A DNA stretch of 64,000 bases from Corallococcus sp. NCRR (GTDB lineage: Bacteria > Myxococcota > Myxococcia > Myxococcales > Myxococcaceae): the NCBI RefSeq assembly GCF_026965535.1, contig NZ_CP114039.1, forward strand, positions 434,001-498,000, given 5' to 3'. Positions 43,901-52,284 of this stretch are shown piece after piece. The notes below the pieces were generated by a model. That model saw only the letters and a list, made by a program, of their open reading frames with translations, was not told the origin of the DNA and made no database searches. The position numbers and the translations under genes were made by a program. The number at the start of each line of letters is the position of its first letter. Position 1 is the stretch's first letter.

Positions 43901-46124
43901 GCGTCTGCACGGCCTCGCGAACCGCCTCGCCCACCCGGGCCTCCAGCACGTCCTCGCCCACGCCGCTGAAGTCCTGGAGCGGCACCTCCACCTCCCAGGG
44001 CGGCTCCAGCTCGCAGCGCAGCTCTCCATCCACCTCCGGGAAGCGGGTGCGCATCACGTCGTGACGACGGACGACGTCCGTGAGGCTCGCGTGCAGCGCG
44101 GCGAGGTCCAGGGCCCCCGCGAGCCGGAAGACGGCTTGCGTGTGGTAGGCCCGCGCGTCCGGGTTGAGCTTGTGCATCAACCACACCCGCTCCTGGCCAA
44201 ACGACGGGGCGATGGCGGCGCCCGGCTCGCCTCCGCGAGGCCCCAGGTCCACCCCACCCTGCCCCTGCTTCAAGCCGGCCGCGAGCTGGGCGACCGTGGG
44301 CGACTGGAGCACCGCGCTCAACTCCAGCCGAGCCCCCAGGACGCGGCGCACGCGGGCGACGAGCTGGGTCGCGAACAGCGAGTGCCCGCCCAGCTCGAAC
44401 AAATCGTCATGCCGCCCCACCCGCTCCATCCCGAGCAGCGCCGCCGCGATGGCCGCCAGGGCCTCTTCGGCGGGGGACTCCGGCGGCTGGTAGCCGGTCC
44501 GCTCCCGCCGCTGGGGACGGGGCAGCCGGGCCCGGTCCACCTTGCCGCTCGTGTTCAGCGGCCACGCGTCCACCACCACCACCACGTCCGGCACCAGATA
44601 GCCGGGCAGCCGGCGGCGCAGCTCCGCGCGCACCGCGTCGCCGGACAGCACCGCGCCGACGACCGGCATCACGTAGCCCAGCAGCCGCTCCCCCGTGCCG
44701 TCCACGAGCGCCACCGCGTCCCGCACGTCCGGCAGCGCGGCCAGGGCCGCCTCCACCTGGCCCAGCTCGATTCGCGCGCCGCGGATCTTCACCTGGTCGT
44801 CGCGGCGGCCCAGGAACTCCAGCGTGCCGTCCGGCAGCCACCGGCCCAGGTCGCCGCTGCGGTACAGCCGGCCTCCCGGCAGCGGGCCGAACGCATCCGG
44901 AATGAACCGCTCGGCGGTGAGGCCCGGCAGGCCCAGGTATCCGCGTCCGACCCCGTCTCCTCCGAAGCACAGCTCTCCCGGGGCTCCGTCGGGGACGGGG
45001 CGCAGGTGCTCATCGAGCAGGACCACGTGGTAGTTCGAGATGGGGCGGCCAATGGGCACGCGCTCGCCGTCCACGGAGCGCACGGCCTGGAGCGTGCTGG
45101 CCACCGTCACCTCCGTGGGGCCATAGCCGTTGATGAAGCGGTGCTGCGCGCCCCACTGCCGGACGGTCTCCGGCAGGCACACGTCTCCCACGCTCATCAG
45201 CATCTGGAGGTCGGGGAAGCCGCCCGGCCGCAGCGTGCGCAGCACCGTCGCGGGCAGCACCGCGTGGGTGATGCGCCGGGCCACCAGCAGTTGGGCCAGC
45301 GGCTCGCCGGAGAGCCGTGCCGCATCCAGGGTCTCCAGCCGCCCGCCGTTGGGCAGCGCCAGCAGGACGTCGAACAGGGACGCGTCGAACGACGGGTGGA
45401 AGTACTGGAGCGCGCGCGTGTCCGGCCCCAAGTCGCCCAGGAAGTCCCGCTGGGCGTGCAGGAGGTTGGCGACCCCGCGATGCTCGCTCATCACCAGCTT
45501 GGGCTCCCCCGTCGAGCCGGACGTGCAGATGATGTACGCGAGGTCCTCTGGAGCGAGCACCGCGTCGTCCGCGTGTGACGTGGCGGAGCCCGCTTCGGTC
45601 CCCGCATCCAGGAAGGGGACTCCTGGCACCGCGCTGTCCGGCGAGAAGCCGGCCACGAGCGCCGCACCCACCCTGCGGACGATGTCCTCCCGCCAGGCCC
45701 GCGGATGCGCCGGCGACAGCGGAAGGTAGGCCGCGCCCACCCGCCAGACCGCGAGCGCGAGCTCCACGAAGGCGGGGCCCCGGTCCAGCACGAGCGTGAC
45801 CACGTCCCCCCGTCCGATGCCGCGGGCCCGCAGGGCCGAGGCCAGGGCGTGGGTGCGCGCGTCCAGCCGCGCATAGGTCGTTTCAGTGGTCCCGTCCGAG
45901 AGCGCCACGCGGTCCGCGTGCAGCCGGCATTGCTCCGCGATGACGTCCACCACCGAGCGCCATGGACCGTGGTCGACCCTGGAGTCCGGGACGCGCGCCG
46001 GAGCATCCCGCGCCACCGCTGTGTTCCGGCCTGCCAGCGCCCAGGGGCTCTTGCGACGCAGGCTCGCGAGCAGTCGTTCGTATTCGGTTCCGGTGACGCG
46101 GGAGGAAGGGGGCGTGGCGGTCAT
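40992..46124 (-). CDS. NRPS A-T-C-A-T
   Basis: This 1710-residue dimodular nonribosomal peptide synthetase has, in order: adenylation A1 (about 55-535; TSGSTGEPK at 201-209, YRSGDLGR, Lys528), carrier T1 (Ser582 in FELGGHS), condensation C (about 640-1110; intact HHVVHDG at 770-776), A2 (about 1125-1610; TSGSTGKPKG at 1268, Lys1603) and T2 (Ser1658 in ALGMHS). It begins with A, so module 1 is a loading module. Specificity residues by hand alignment to PheA read D-A-F-V-M-V-G-V-A-K (A1) and D-V-L-V-I-G-A-V-M-K (A2); both look hydrophobic, but I cannot name substrates. It is the first gene of the C-T and P450 operon. Confidence 0.96.
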   Translation of the reverse strand: MTATPPSSRVTGTEYERLLASLRRKSPWALAGRNTAVARDAPARVPDSRVDHGPWRSVVDVIAEQCRLHADRVALSDGTTETTYARLDARTHALASALRARGIGRGDVVTLVLDRGPAFVELALAVWRVGAAYLPLSPAHPRAWREDIVRRVGAALVAGFSPDSAVPGVPFLDAGTEAGSATSHADDAVLAPEDLAYIICTSGSTGEPKLVMSEHRGVANLLHAQRDFLGDLGPDTRALQYFHPSFDASLFDVLLALPNGGRLETLDAARLSGEPLAQLLVARRITHAVLPATVLRTLRPGGFPDLQMLMSVGDVCLPETVRQWGAQHRFINGYGPTEVTVASTLQAVRSVDGERVPIGRPISNYHVVLLDEHLRPVPDGAPGELCFGGDGVGRGYLGLPGLTAERFIPDAFGPLPGGRLYRSGDLGRWLPDGTLEFLGRRDDQVKIRGARIELGQVEAALAALPDVRDAVALVDGTGERLLGYVMPVVGAVLSGDAVRAELRRRLPGYLVPDVVVVVDAWPLNTSGKVDRARLPRPQRRERTGYQPPESPAEEALAAIAAALLGMERVGRHDDLFELGGHSLFATQLVARVRRVLGARLELSAVLQSPTVAQLAAGLKQGQGGVDLGPRGGEPGAAIAPSFGQERVWLMHKLNPDARAYHTQAVFRLAGALDLAALHASLTDVVRRHDVMRTRFPEVDGELRCELEPPWEVEVPLQDFSGVGEDVLEARVGEAVREAVQTHFVLAEGRPFRWRLLKVGAEEHLLVHVEHHVVHDGWSFNVFVRELINGYADHVRHGQSRRPPLAVQYYDYARWQREWVGTEAANAQRRFWRQALEGAETQLQLPRRALSGTRRFRGVAPRMELDAELARRLQDLADRNHTSLFTTLLAAFFVLLHRYTGSRDILVGTAVANRRWQDTESLLGMLVNTVVLRGRLHEDPTFTELLARVRRNTLEVFDHQELPYEHIFAESPARLQGGLNPLIQTMFNFHDSSVGSLDASPLDVTIVEGLSNGSAKFELSVVAVPLYAEPGHISRFAGDLVSIPRSDSPVRSSPRASLSGILLSWEFDSDLFDDFFVTGMLSAYQQLLRSITAEPDTRVSRLALMNEAGQRALVSVGARTEAPTYRVHDLLAHWTRLAPDAPAVKAGASVLTYGALMRQAETLAHHLRGLGVGQGSLVAVCIHRSAELVVAQLGSLMAGAAFLSLDPKAPPPYLESLVRDAGAHALGTTAALTDRLTGLPTVVLDDLPPKSGPPLPSGSPSDLAYVLYTSGSTGKPKGVQIEHRSVVSLMYRTALADDLGPGKTMLAMASVSFDVSVLEVWGTLLNGAAVHFLPPVWDVPSLARCLVEERITHAVVPPVVLPRLAAEAPEAFAALDRMIAGGEAFPPEAFRMLQRAGFTKLTNAYGPTEATVMATAYKLDEGHDPEAPNVPIGRALLNAHVVVLDAAGQVAPPGAVGEICIGGDGLARGYRNRPELTAERFVPDPLAAHPGGRLYRSGDLGRWLPGGLIEFLGRRDEQVKVRGFRVELAEVRAALAEHPGVADTLAVIDSRAEEPRLVGYVVSEPGVAVSAQAVREDLARRLPGHLVPSEVVVLEAWPLTPHGKVDRSRLPTTTPRSPEAPFTAPRTETEVRIAAVVAELLGVIRVDVHESLLALGMHSLQAMRLASRLSRMMGREVGLATILMGPTVAQLAAALTVAPAASTSLKRLPRA

Positions 46125-46294
46125 GCGAGGGCTCCTCAGGCAATGACTATCGCCTTGGCTCTCCGCGCGGAGGCTCGCCGCCCGGCAGCCCGGCGTCCCG
46201 GACGTCTAGCACGCGAAGAACACCGCGGTGCCATCATTCGGAGACATCCCGGGTGACTCCATGCGAATGCCAGGAAGGAGTCAGGTTGCTGCCT

Positions 46295-46333
46295 CGGCCC
46301 CGAAGGCGCGTGGGACTCGCGCTTCCGGGGCCG
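46295..46333. terminator. strong stem-loop between secreted gene and NRPS
   Basis: A long hairpin has a 16-bp stem (CGGCCCCGAAGGCGCG against CGCGCTTCCGGGGCCG, one mismatch and one wobble) and a 7-nt loop TGGGACT. It follows the stop of the minus-strand secreted-protein gene and precedes the NRPS gene on the same strand, so it likely separates the two transcripts. Confidence 0.65.
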
Positions 46334-46368
46334 GGGTTCATGCATTCCGTCGGTCCGCGAAGGGCGGC

Positions 46369-47025
46369 TCAGTACCAATCCCAGTAGTCGATGAAGATGA
46401 TGATCGTGGTGCCGTTGGGGCAGTGGTAGATGATGATCAGCGAGTGGTGGTAGCGGGTGAGCTGGTCAGGCCGCCCACCCATGAAGTTCGTCTGCCGGAA
46501 CTGCGCGTCCACGGTGGTGCGCGCGAAGGGCAGCGGATTCGGGACCTCCGTGGAGACGGTCTGCATCGTCGCGGGCAGGCGGGCCACGGCCTTGCCGGAC
46601 GCGTCGATGACGTCCACCTCACCCCGGTACTCGCCCACCTGGATGTCCTCGGCGGCCGCACGCGCGCGCAGCTTGTAGTAGCCCGCGGGGATGCCGGCCT
46701 GCGGCGCGTCCAGGTAGGTGAAGCCGAAGTCCGCGCCCTCGGCCAGCGCGGTGGCGGGGACCTGCTCGAAGCCGGCAATGCTGCTGCCGGCGAACGTCCT
46801 GCCGTCCTTCGACACGGTGACGGTCTCTTCCGGGTTGATCTTCACACCGGCCGCCTTGGCCGCTTCATGCAACTGCGCCCGGGGGTCCGTGCACTCCAGC
46901 GTGGGAGCCTTCGGGGCGTCGAGGCGCGGCATGTACGCCGCCAGCCGCTCACCGGCGATGGCCGTGGTGGAGGTCAGAACCAGCGCCGCGACAAGGGAGA
47001 AAGCCTGGACGAACTTTCGAGTCAT
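46369..47025 (-). CDS. secreted protein with hydrophobic/aromatic C-terminus
   Basis: This predicted secreted protein of 218 residues starts MTRKFVQAFSLVAALVLTSTTAIAGE, cleaved after AIA. Its core is beta-rich (GFTYLDAPQAGIPAGYYKLR, GEYRGEVDVIDASGKAVARL). The end is unusual: a run of Ile and aromatic residues (HHSLIIIYHCPNGTTIIIFI then DYWDWY). An aromatic terminal residue recalls outer-membrane beta-signals, but the protein is too short for a normal barrel. It is on the NRPS strand, about 244 nt upstream of the NRPS start, and separated from it by a strong hairpin. Whether it is linked to the peptide pathway is unknown. The frame extends 15 codons further upstream without signal features. 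Confidence 0.8.
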   Translation of the reverse strand: MTRKFVQAFSLVAALVLTSTTAIAGERLAAYMPRLDAPKAPTLECTDPRAQLHEAAKAAGVKINPEETVTVSKDGRTFAGSSIAGFEQVPATALAEGADFGFTYLDAPQAGIPAGYYKLRARAAAEDIQVGEYRGEVDVIDASGKAVARLPATMQTVSTEVPNPLPFARTTVDAQFRQTNFMGGRPDQLTRYHHSLIIIYHCPNGTTIIIFIDYWDWY

Positions 47026-47310
47026 GAGGGCACCCACAGGGGAATGACGAGAAGGGAAAAGCGTCCCCATGGGCCACCCCGGGAACGCCTCTCGTCATTC
47101 CGAGACCTCTGCACTGCGAATGCCAATCACAGCTCAGGGGCCTGTCCCAGGCGGCGGCGTTTCCGCGGGCCGGCAGGCTGTGACAGGAATGGCCACACAC
47201 GACCCAGGATTCATAGCGAAACCCGCCACATACGGGATATCCGTTATATCTGGCGCCGCGCCGGCGGGAGCTGCCCTATGATTCGAAGCAGGAGGCTGAC
47301 CCGACCGCCC

Positions 47311-48735
47311 ATGCCGAAGTACTCCGTGAACCTGTCCGCCGCGCCTGAAGGTCATGAGGTCCCACCGCTGCTCCAGAAGGTCGGCGAGTGGGTGGGCAAG
47401 CAAGACCATGGAACCCTGGGTTGGTTCGATGGGCTGCTGGCCGAGACCGTCCCCGAGGAGTGGGACCCGGTGAAGGCGGAGCGTCTTCGCGCCTCCGCCT
47501 TCTCGTTCCTGAACCTCCCGGATGGCTCGCTGCTCCTGCTGGTGAAGCCCGGCGGGAAGGCCCCAGCCGCCGTGGCGCTGCTCGGCTCCGAAGGGGAGAC
47601 GCGGACCGTCGCGAACAGCCTGGAGGAGTTCCTCGCCCTGTGGTCCCAGGGAGAGACGGACATCAGCGAGCTCGACGACGAGGAGGCCGGGTCCGGACGC
47701 GAGGCCCTGGCCGCATGGTTGAAGAAGAACAAGGTCAAGGCACCCAAGGCGAAGGCGTTCGACTTCTCCGCCTGGCTCGACGGCGACGAGAAGGCCGGCG
47801 CGATGCCGCGGACGGTCTCCGCGCCCACGTTCTCGCCCACCGGGGTGGTGGCGAAGCTCGGTCCGAAGACACGGCAGGTGGCGTCGGTGCTCGGACGTCG
47901 CGCGGACGCTCCCGAGGTCATCACCTACGTGACGGAGGTGCTCGGCAAGAAGCTGCCGGCCTCGACGAGCGAGAACAACGATTCGGTCAACGTCTCCGCG
48001 CCCAAGCACGGCGTGGAGCTGGTCCTGTCGCATGACATCCTGCACGACGCCTTTCCGCCGGTTCCGAAGACCGCCAGAAGCTTCATCCCCTACGTCTCCC
48101 TCGCATGGGTACGGCCGGCGATAGGCGAAGACGTCCTGGGCGTGCCCTGGAAGGCGAAGTCGGAGGAGGAGGTCTCGAAGGTGCTGGGGCCGCCCACCGG
48201 CCGCCGGGCACGCTTCACGGATGAGGACGAGCCCACCGTCGCCTATTGGGTCCATGCGCTCGACAGCGCTGGGTACTTGAAGCTCGAGGTCGAGTTCGAC
48301 GATTCGGTCTCCGTCACCCTCACGGTGACGGGCTCGGGGGAGCTCGCCCGGTATCCGGATGTCACCACGGCGCTCTTCGTCGGCTATGCGGTGACGCGTG
48401 GGCTGCTGGACACCTCACGCTTCCCGGCACACCAGGCGCTGCTGACCCGCATCGCGCGGCGGGAGGCCCAGGGCTCGGAGTTGGTGAAGCAGGCCATGCC
48501 GCGTGGACTCTGGGCGAACCATCTGCGGGATGAGCCAGCACTCCAGACGCTGTTGTGGCGCTGGTTCCACAACATGAACGACCTGTGGATCACGAAGGAT
48601 CTCATCAAGGTGTTCGGCAAGCGCGCAGGCGAGCATGGTCACGACGCGCCAAAGCTGGATGACGACACGTGGGACGCCGTCGACATGGCCGCGCCCCTGC
48701 TCGACAAGCGCTTCGCCGCGTTCATCAAGAAGTAG
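47311..48735 (+). CDS. SUKH/SMI1-like protein (uncharacterised)
   Basis: This 474-residue soluble protein starts MPKYSVNLSAAPEGHEVPPL; the frame stays open far upstream but without signal or coding character. Residues about 60-165 resemble the SUKH (SMI1/KNR4) family: LLLVKPGGKAPAAVALLGSEGE, SLEEFLALWSQGETDISELDDE and LAAWLKKNKVKAPKAKAFDF. The C-terminal 270 residues are not recognised; they contain VPWKAKSEEEVSKVLGPPTGRRARF and a helical end. SUKH proteins often act as immunity proteins against polymorphic toxins, but no toxin gene is adjacent, so this is only a family-based possibility. It is divergent from the secreted-protein gene. Confidence 0.8.
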   Translation: MPKYSVNLSAAPEGHEVPPLLQKVGEWVGKQDHGTLGWFDGLLAETVPEEWDPVKAERLRASAFSFLNLPDGSLLLLVKPGGKAPAAVALLGSEGETRTVANSLEEFLALWSQGETDISELDDEEAGSGREALAAWLKKNKVKAPKAKAFDFSAWLDGDEKAGAMPRTVSAPTFSPTGVVAKLGPKTRQVASVLGRRADAPEVITYVTEVLGKKLPASTSENNDSVNVSAPKHGVELVLSHDILHDAFPPVPKTARSFIPYVSLAWVRPAIGEDVLGVPWKAKSEEEVSKVLGPPTGRRARFTDEDEPTVAYWVHALDSAGYLKLEVEFDDSVSVTLTVTGSGELARYPDVTTALFVGYAVTRGLLDTSRFPAHQALLTRIARREAQGSELVKQAMPRGLWANHLRDEPALQTLLWRWFHNMNDLWITKDLIKVFGKRAGEHGHDAPKLDDDTWDAVDMAAPLLDKRFAAFIKK

Positions 48736-48744
48736 CCATCTCGC

Positions 48745-49281
48745 TTACTGGCGGATCAGCTCATGGACCGGCTTTCCATCCGGTCCCACGCCATCCAGCC
48801 GCACGAAGTCGACCGAGAAGGGCCAGGACGTCTTCACGAAGACGTGCTCCAGGCGGGAGACGCCGTTGCCCAGCTTCGTCCACGCCTGGACCTGGCATCC
48901 GCCGTCGACCCGCGTGGTGGTGATGTCGACGGGGCGCGAGGGAAAGGCCTTCAGGCTCACCCGGACCCGCCAGCCCTCCGCGGTGGCCTCGACCGACTGC
49001 GAGTCCTCCAACCCATACACGGGTTGCTCGACCCCCAGCAGCTCCTCCACCTCCGCCGGCCCGCGCTCCAACATCCGCCAGTACACATGCACGGGACGCG
49101 TCCCCACGGGGCGGCAGGCCTCGTCCAGGCGCACGGAGTAGTGGACCTGGTTGCGGTTCTCGCTCCGGGTCAGGAAGAAGGCGGACTGCGATAGGACCGG
49201 CGCCCCGGCCGCGGAGGCCAGGGTCGCGACGGTCATCAGCGCAACGGCAGTGAGGTTGTTGAACCCGGATCCAGGAAGCAT
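48745..49281 (-). CDS. DUF4833 secreted protein
   Basis: This is a 178-residue exported protein with a signal peptide (MLPGSGFNNLTAVALMTVATLASAAGA). It fits the DUF4833 family by FFLTRSENRNQVHYSVRLD and RPVHVYWRMLERGPAEVEEL; DUF4833 proteins are single-domain, secreted and uncharacterised. The end (SWPFSVDFVRLDGVGPDGKPV) is a beta hairpin. It is convergent with the SUKH-like gene, 10 nt away. Confidence 0.85.
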   Translation of the reverse strand: MLPGSGFNNLTAVALMTVATLASAAGAPVLSQSAFFLTRSENRNQVHYSVRLDEACRPVGTRPVHVYWRMLERGPAEVEELLGVEQPVYGLEDSQSVEATAEGWRVRVSLKAFPSRPVDITTTRVDGGCQVQAWTKLGNGVSRLEHVFVKTSWPFSVDFVRLDGVGPDGKPVHELIRQ

Positions 49282-49580
49282 GGGGGTCCCCCTTTGATAG
49301 CGGCATGACGGCGGTCGCTCGCGAGGCCGTATCGGGATGTCGAATACCGCTGTCCCCCGGAACTGTCACCCCCCCGGCACACTCTTCACAGAATTCGGCG
49401 CAGGCTCCTCCGAGTACCTCCTCGTCCGCCTGTCGAAGCCCCCCGCGGCCTGGGGTGGCCCACGCGCCGGGGCCAGCCTTGCACTCGCCGTGAGCAGTCC
49501 CAGGTGCGCCAGAATCGCTCGCCCCCTCCCCCTTCCACGTGGGGGCTACGGCTCGGTGTCCCGGGCCGGTTGCGTGACGT
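49282..49580. other. intergenic region with small hairpin
   Basis: This gap between two minus-strand genes (299 nt) contains no convincing coding frame. A short hairpin CCCCC-TTCCACGT-GGGGG lies at about 49528-49545, downstream of the acyltransferase stop, and may be a weak terminator. The remaining part should hold the promoter of the DUF4833 gene; no consensus -35/-10 was seen. Confidence 0.4.
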
Positions 49581-50348
49581 TCAGCGCTCGGCGTCCATGC
49601 GCGCCTTCTCACGGACGATGACATCGCGCACGTGGTCGCGCAGGGCGTGCACGTCCCCGGCGAAGCCCTCCGGGTCGATGGGCTCCAGCACGCGCACCCG
49701 GGCGTGGACCGCCTGCTGGATGACCAGCCCGTGCTTGGGCATGGTCCGCGCGGTGCCAGTGAGGACCACGGGGATGATGGGGCAGCGCTGCTGGATGGCC
49801 AGCGTGAAGGCGCCGTCCTTGAAGGCCTTCACCTCCCCATCCTTGGAGCGGGTGCCTTCGGGAAACATCAGGATGGGGACGCCACGCGACAGCCAACGCT
49901 CACACTCGGCCATCATCTGGATGATGCTCGCCCGGTCTCCGCGGATGAGCGGCACATACCGGTTGAGATGCATGTTCCAGCCGATGAGCGGCAGCTTGAA
50001 GTTTTCCGCCTTGGAGACCCATTTGAAAGGCCGGTAGAGGCCGAAGAGGACCAGAATGTCCCCCAGCGACTGGTGGTTGGCCACCAGCACCGCCGCGCCC
50101 TTCCAGGGCAGGCGTTCGCGGCCCTCCACCCGCAGGTGCCACATCGGGTTCACGTAGAAATACAGCTGTGCCCAGAAGCACGAGTACAGGTGAAGCACGC
50201 GTCCATTCGCGTCAAACGGGCGGGTGAGCGTCCACAGCAGGAGCGCTCCAAGGAACAACACCGCGCTGGACAGCGCGAGGAAGGTCCAGAACGCGATCGA
50301 GAGGAGGATTCGGATGGCTCCCACTCTGTCATGGATGGATGGCTTCAC
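49581..50348 (-). CDS. 1-acyl-sn-glycerol-3-phosphate acyltransferase
   Basis: This is a lysophosphatidic acid acyltransferase (PlsC type) of about 255 residues; it transfers an acyl group to the sn-2 position to make phosphatidic acid at the inner membrane. Motif I NHQSLGD (H-x4-D) lies near residue 90 and FPEGTRS near 162; a hydrophobic segment precedes them (IAFWTFLALSSAVLFLGALL). The start is uncertain: GTG giving MKPSIHD is chosen, a GTG 8 codons later is possible, and neither has a good Shine-Dalgarno. It lies 133 nt downstream of the thiolase-like gene on the same strand, so both may serve lipid metabolism together. Confidence 0.88.
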   Translation of the reverse strand: MKPSIHDRVGAIRILLSIAFWTFLALSSAVLFLGALLLWTLTRPFDANGRVLHLYSCFWAQLYFYVNPMWHLRVEGRERLPWKGAAVLVANHQSLGDILVLFGLYRPFKWVSKAENFKLPLIGWNMHLNRYVPLIRGDRASIIQMMAECERWLSRGVPILMFPEGTRSKDGEVKAFKDGAFTLAIQQRCPIIPVVLTGTARTMPKHGLVIQQAVHARVRVLEPIDPEGFAGDVHALRDHVRDVIVREKARMDAER

Positions 50349-50481
50349 ACAGCGTAGGTGGGCATGGATGACGCCCGGTGCACGAAGCGGATCGCGTGGG
50401 TGACGGCATCCATCGCGGCGCCGGCCTCGAGTGTCAGCGACCATTCGCCCGTGCTGAGCTTCCGGACGTCTCCCATCCCGC

Positions 50482-51999
50482 CTATCCGCTGGAGGCGGAA
50501 GCCCGGTGCCAGAGGATGTCCCCGCCGGGTCCAGCGACGGCGCGCCCTTCACTGCCCACCGGCTCCTCCTTGCCGTCGCACAGGAAGTCGATGCCCGCGG
50601 TGTCGTGAGCAGGGACCTTCGCGAGGAAGCGCTCACCGGAGGCTCCGCGCCCGACGATGACGCCGAACCTCGGGCTGCCGTCGCGCTCGTACAGCACCGT
50701 GTACGTCTCGATACGGCCAGGGCCCGTGGCGTCCTCCACGAACGGAGGGACCGGCCCACGCGCGGCGTCCGCTTCCGCCTGATGCTCGAAGGCCTCAGGG
50801 AGTGTTCCAGCGGGCGGAGGTTCGCGCGTGAGCACCAGGCCGTGGTTGTACGTCGCGAAGCCGCCGTTGCCGAAGAGCAGGCCATGGCGTCCCTGCTCGC
50901 GCAACCGCTGCACCATGCTGACCACCGCGTGGCCCATGTAGTTGGCGATGGGCCCGCCGCCGAACGTGAGGCCTCCGAACACGGTGGCCGGCTTCTCCAC
51001 CGGCCAGCCCAGCACCCGGCGCGCCATCTTCGGCACGCAGGGAAAGCAACTGTAGAGCTCCACGAAGTCGAGCGCGTCGACGCCCAGCCCATTCAGCTCC
51101 AGCGTGCGGCGCAGCGACACGGCCATGCTCGGTGAGCTCGCGTAGCCATCGCGGGCCATGAAGTCCTCCGGCTCGTGCGCCGCCGCGCCCCGTCCCACGT
51201 ACACGAGACGGTCCTCCGGCATGCCGCGCGCGAGCGCCTTCGCCAGGCTGGTGACGAGGAACCCGGCGCCCTGGTTCACGGCGCTGTTCGCCACCATCCG
51301 CTTCCAATACGGGAACGCGATGGGCCGGTTGGACGGTGACGGCGTGACAATCTCTTCCACGGACAAAGGCTCTCGGAGCCACGCGCCCGGGTTGCCCGCC
51401 GCGACCTGGGAGAACCGCGACCAGATCTCGCCGCTCTCCCGCTGCGCCTCCGCCAGCGTCTGGCCGTACGCGGCGCGGCCGGCATTCTCATACAGGGGAT
51501 AGACGTCGACCGGCGAGTTGAGGCCGTAGCGCTTGCGGTAGGCCGCGTGCGCCTGGACACCGATGCTCGTCGCCGCGTTGTGCGCGGAGGGTGCATCCCC
51601 CGCCGCCAGCGCCGCACGCCGGGCCGCCGTGCGCAGCGCCTCACCGCCCACGACCGCCGCGACCTCCACCTCGCCTGCGGCAACGCGGTTGGCGGCCTCG
51701 TGGAGCAGCCGCACCGGGCTGTCACCGCTGGCCTCCGCCGTCTGCTCATGGAGGCGCGGCCGGGCGCCCAGGCGCTCCGCCAGGGCGAGCGGCAGCGGGC
51801 CCATCTGCCGGAACGAGAGCTGATCCACCACCGCCAGCGAATCCAGCCGGGAGAGCCAGCCACCGCCCGCGTCCGCGTCCGCCGCCCGCAGCGCGGCCTC
51901 CATCAAGCCCAGCGAGTCCAGCCCCCGCAGCGGATCGTCCGGACGGTCGTTGATCTGCCCCACGCCCACGATGACGGGAATCCGGTTCGCGTCCTTCAT
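50482..51999 (-). CDS. thiolase-like (acetyl-CoA acetyltransferase family) protein
   Basis: This 505-residue protein of the thiolase superfamily matches the thiolase-like protein type 1 layout with an extra C-terminal domain (about 415-490; RIETYTVLYERDGSPRFGVI). The start ATG has GGAGG about 6 nt upstream. The usual nucleophilic Cys near residue 90 is not visible: the segment reads EQTAEASGDSPVRLLHEAAN. The His/Gly-rich part is present as GGLTFGGGPIANYMGHAV. Loss of the Cys suggests it does not do normal Claisen chemistry, though it probably binds acyl-CoA. It neighbours an acyltransferase gene. A decayed fragment of a homologous gene occurs at 31.1 kb. Confidence 0.86.
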   Translation of the reverse strand: MKDANRIPVIVGVGQINDRPDDPLRGLDSLGLMEAALRAADADAGGGWLSRLDSLAVVDQLSFRQMGPLPLALAERLGARPRLHEQTAEASGDSPVRLLHEAANRVAAGEVEVAAVVGGEALRTAARRAALAAGDAPSAHNAATSIGVQAHAAYRKRYGLNSPVDVYPLYENAGRAAYGQTLAEAQRESGEIWSRFSQVAAGNPGAWLREPLSVEEIVTPSPSNRPIAFPYWKRMVANSAVNQGAGFLVTSLAKALARGMPEDRLVYVGRGAAAHEPEDFMARDGYASSPSMAVSLRRTLELNGLGVDALDFVELYSCFPCVPKMARRVLGWPVEKPATVFGGLTFGGGPIANYMGHAVVSMVQRLREQGRHGLLFGNGGFATYNHGLVLTREPPPAGTLPEAFEHQAEADAARGPVPPFVEDATGPGRIETYTVLYERDGSPRFGVIVGRGASGERFLAKVPAHDTAGIDFLCDGKEEPVGSEGRAVAGPGGDILWHRASASSG

Positions 52000-52284
52000 G
52001 ACTCGCCTCCTGACCGACCTGCTCCCACGACCCGCCATCCCGGTCAATAAGTGGCCCCGGAGCTGGCCGGACGACATCCGCGACCGTGACCACGGCGCCA
52101 CGCCTCGCAACGACATGCACCTGGGCTGCCGGGGGGAGTTCGTCCTGACGGAGACCCTCCCCGAGGGACTGGAGCAGGCGCCGTCCGCACCGCGCGGCCT
52201 ACCTGGGCAAGCAGCGGGTCCGCGTCGCGGTCCCTGTCCGAGCGCGGTAGCCTGTCACCTTCCACCTCACGCACGGAGCCGCGG

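Noticed and set aside
43230-45578. Long plus-strand frames opposite the NRPS gene
   Set aside because: Arg/Gln/His-rich shadow of well-conserved adenylation and condensation domains.
46221-46230. Palindrome CACCGCGGTG upstream of the NRPS as an operator
   Set aside because: A 10-bp palindrome is easy to find in such GC-rich DNA and there is no regulator next to it.
52000-52284. Coding possibility in the divergent gap before the NTF2-like gene
   Set aside because: Open frames are low-complexity Pro/Arg and lack a ribosome-binding site; the region is best read as promoters.
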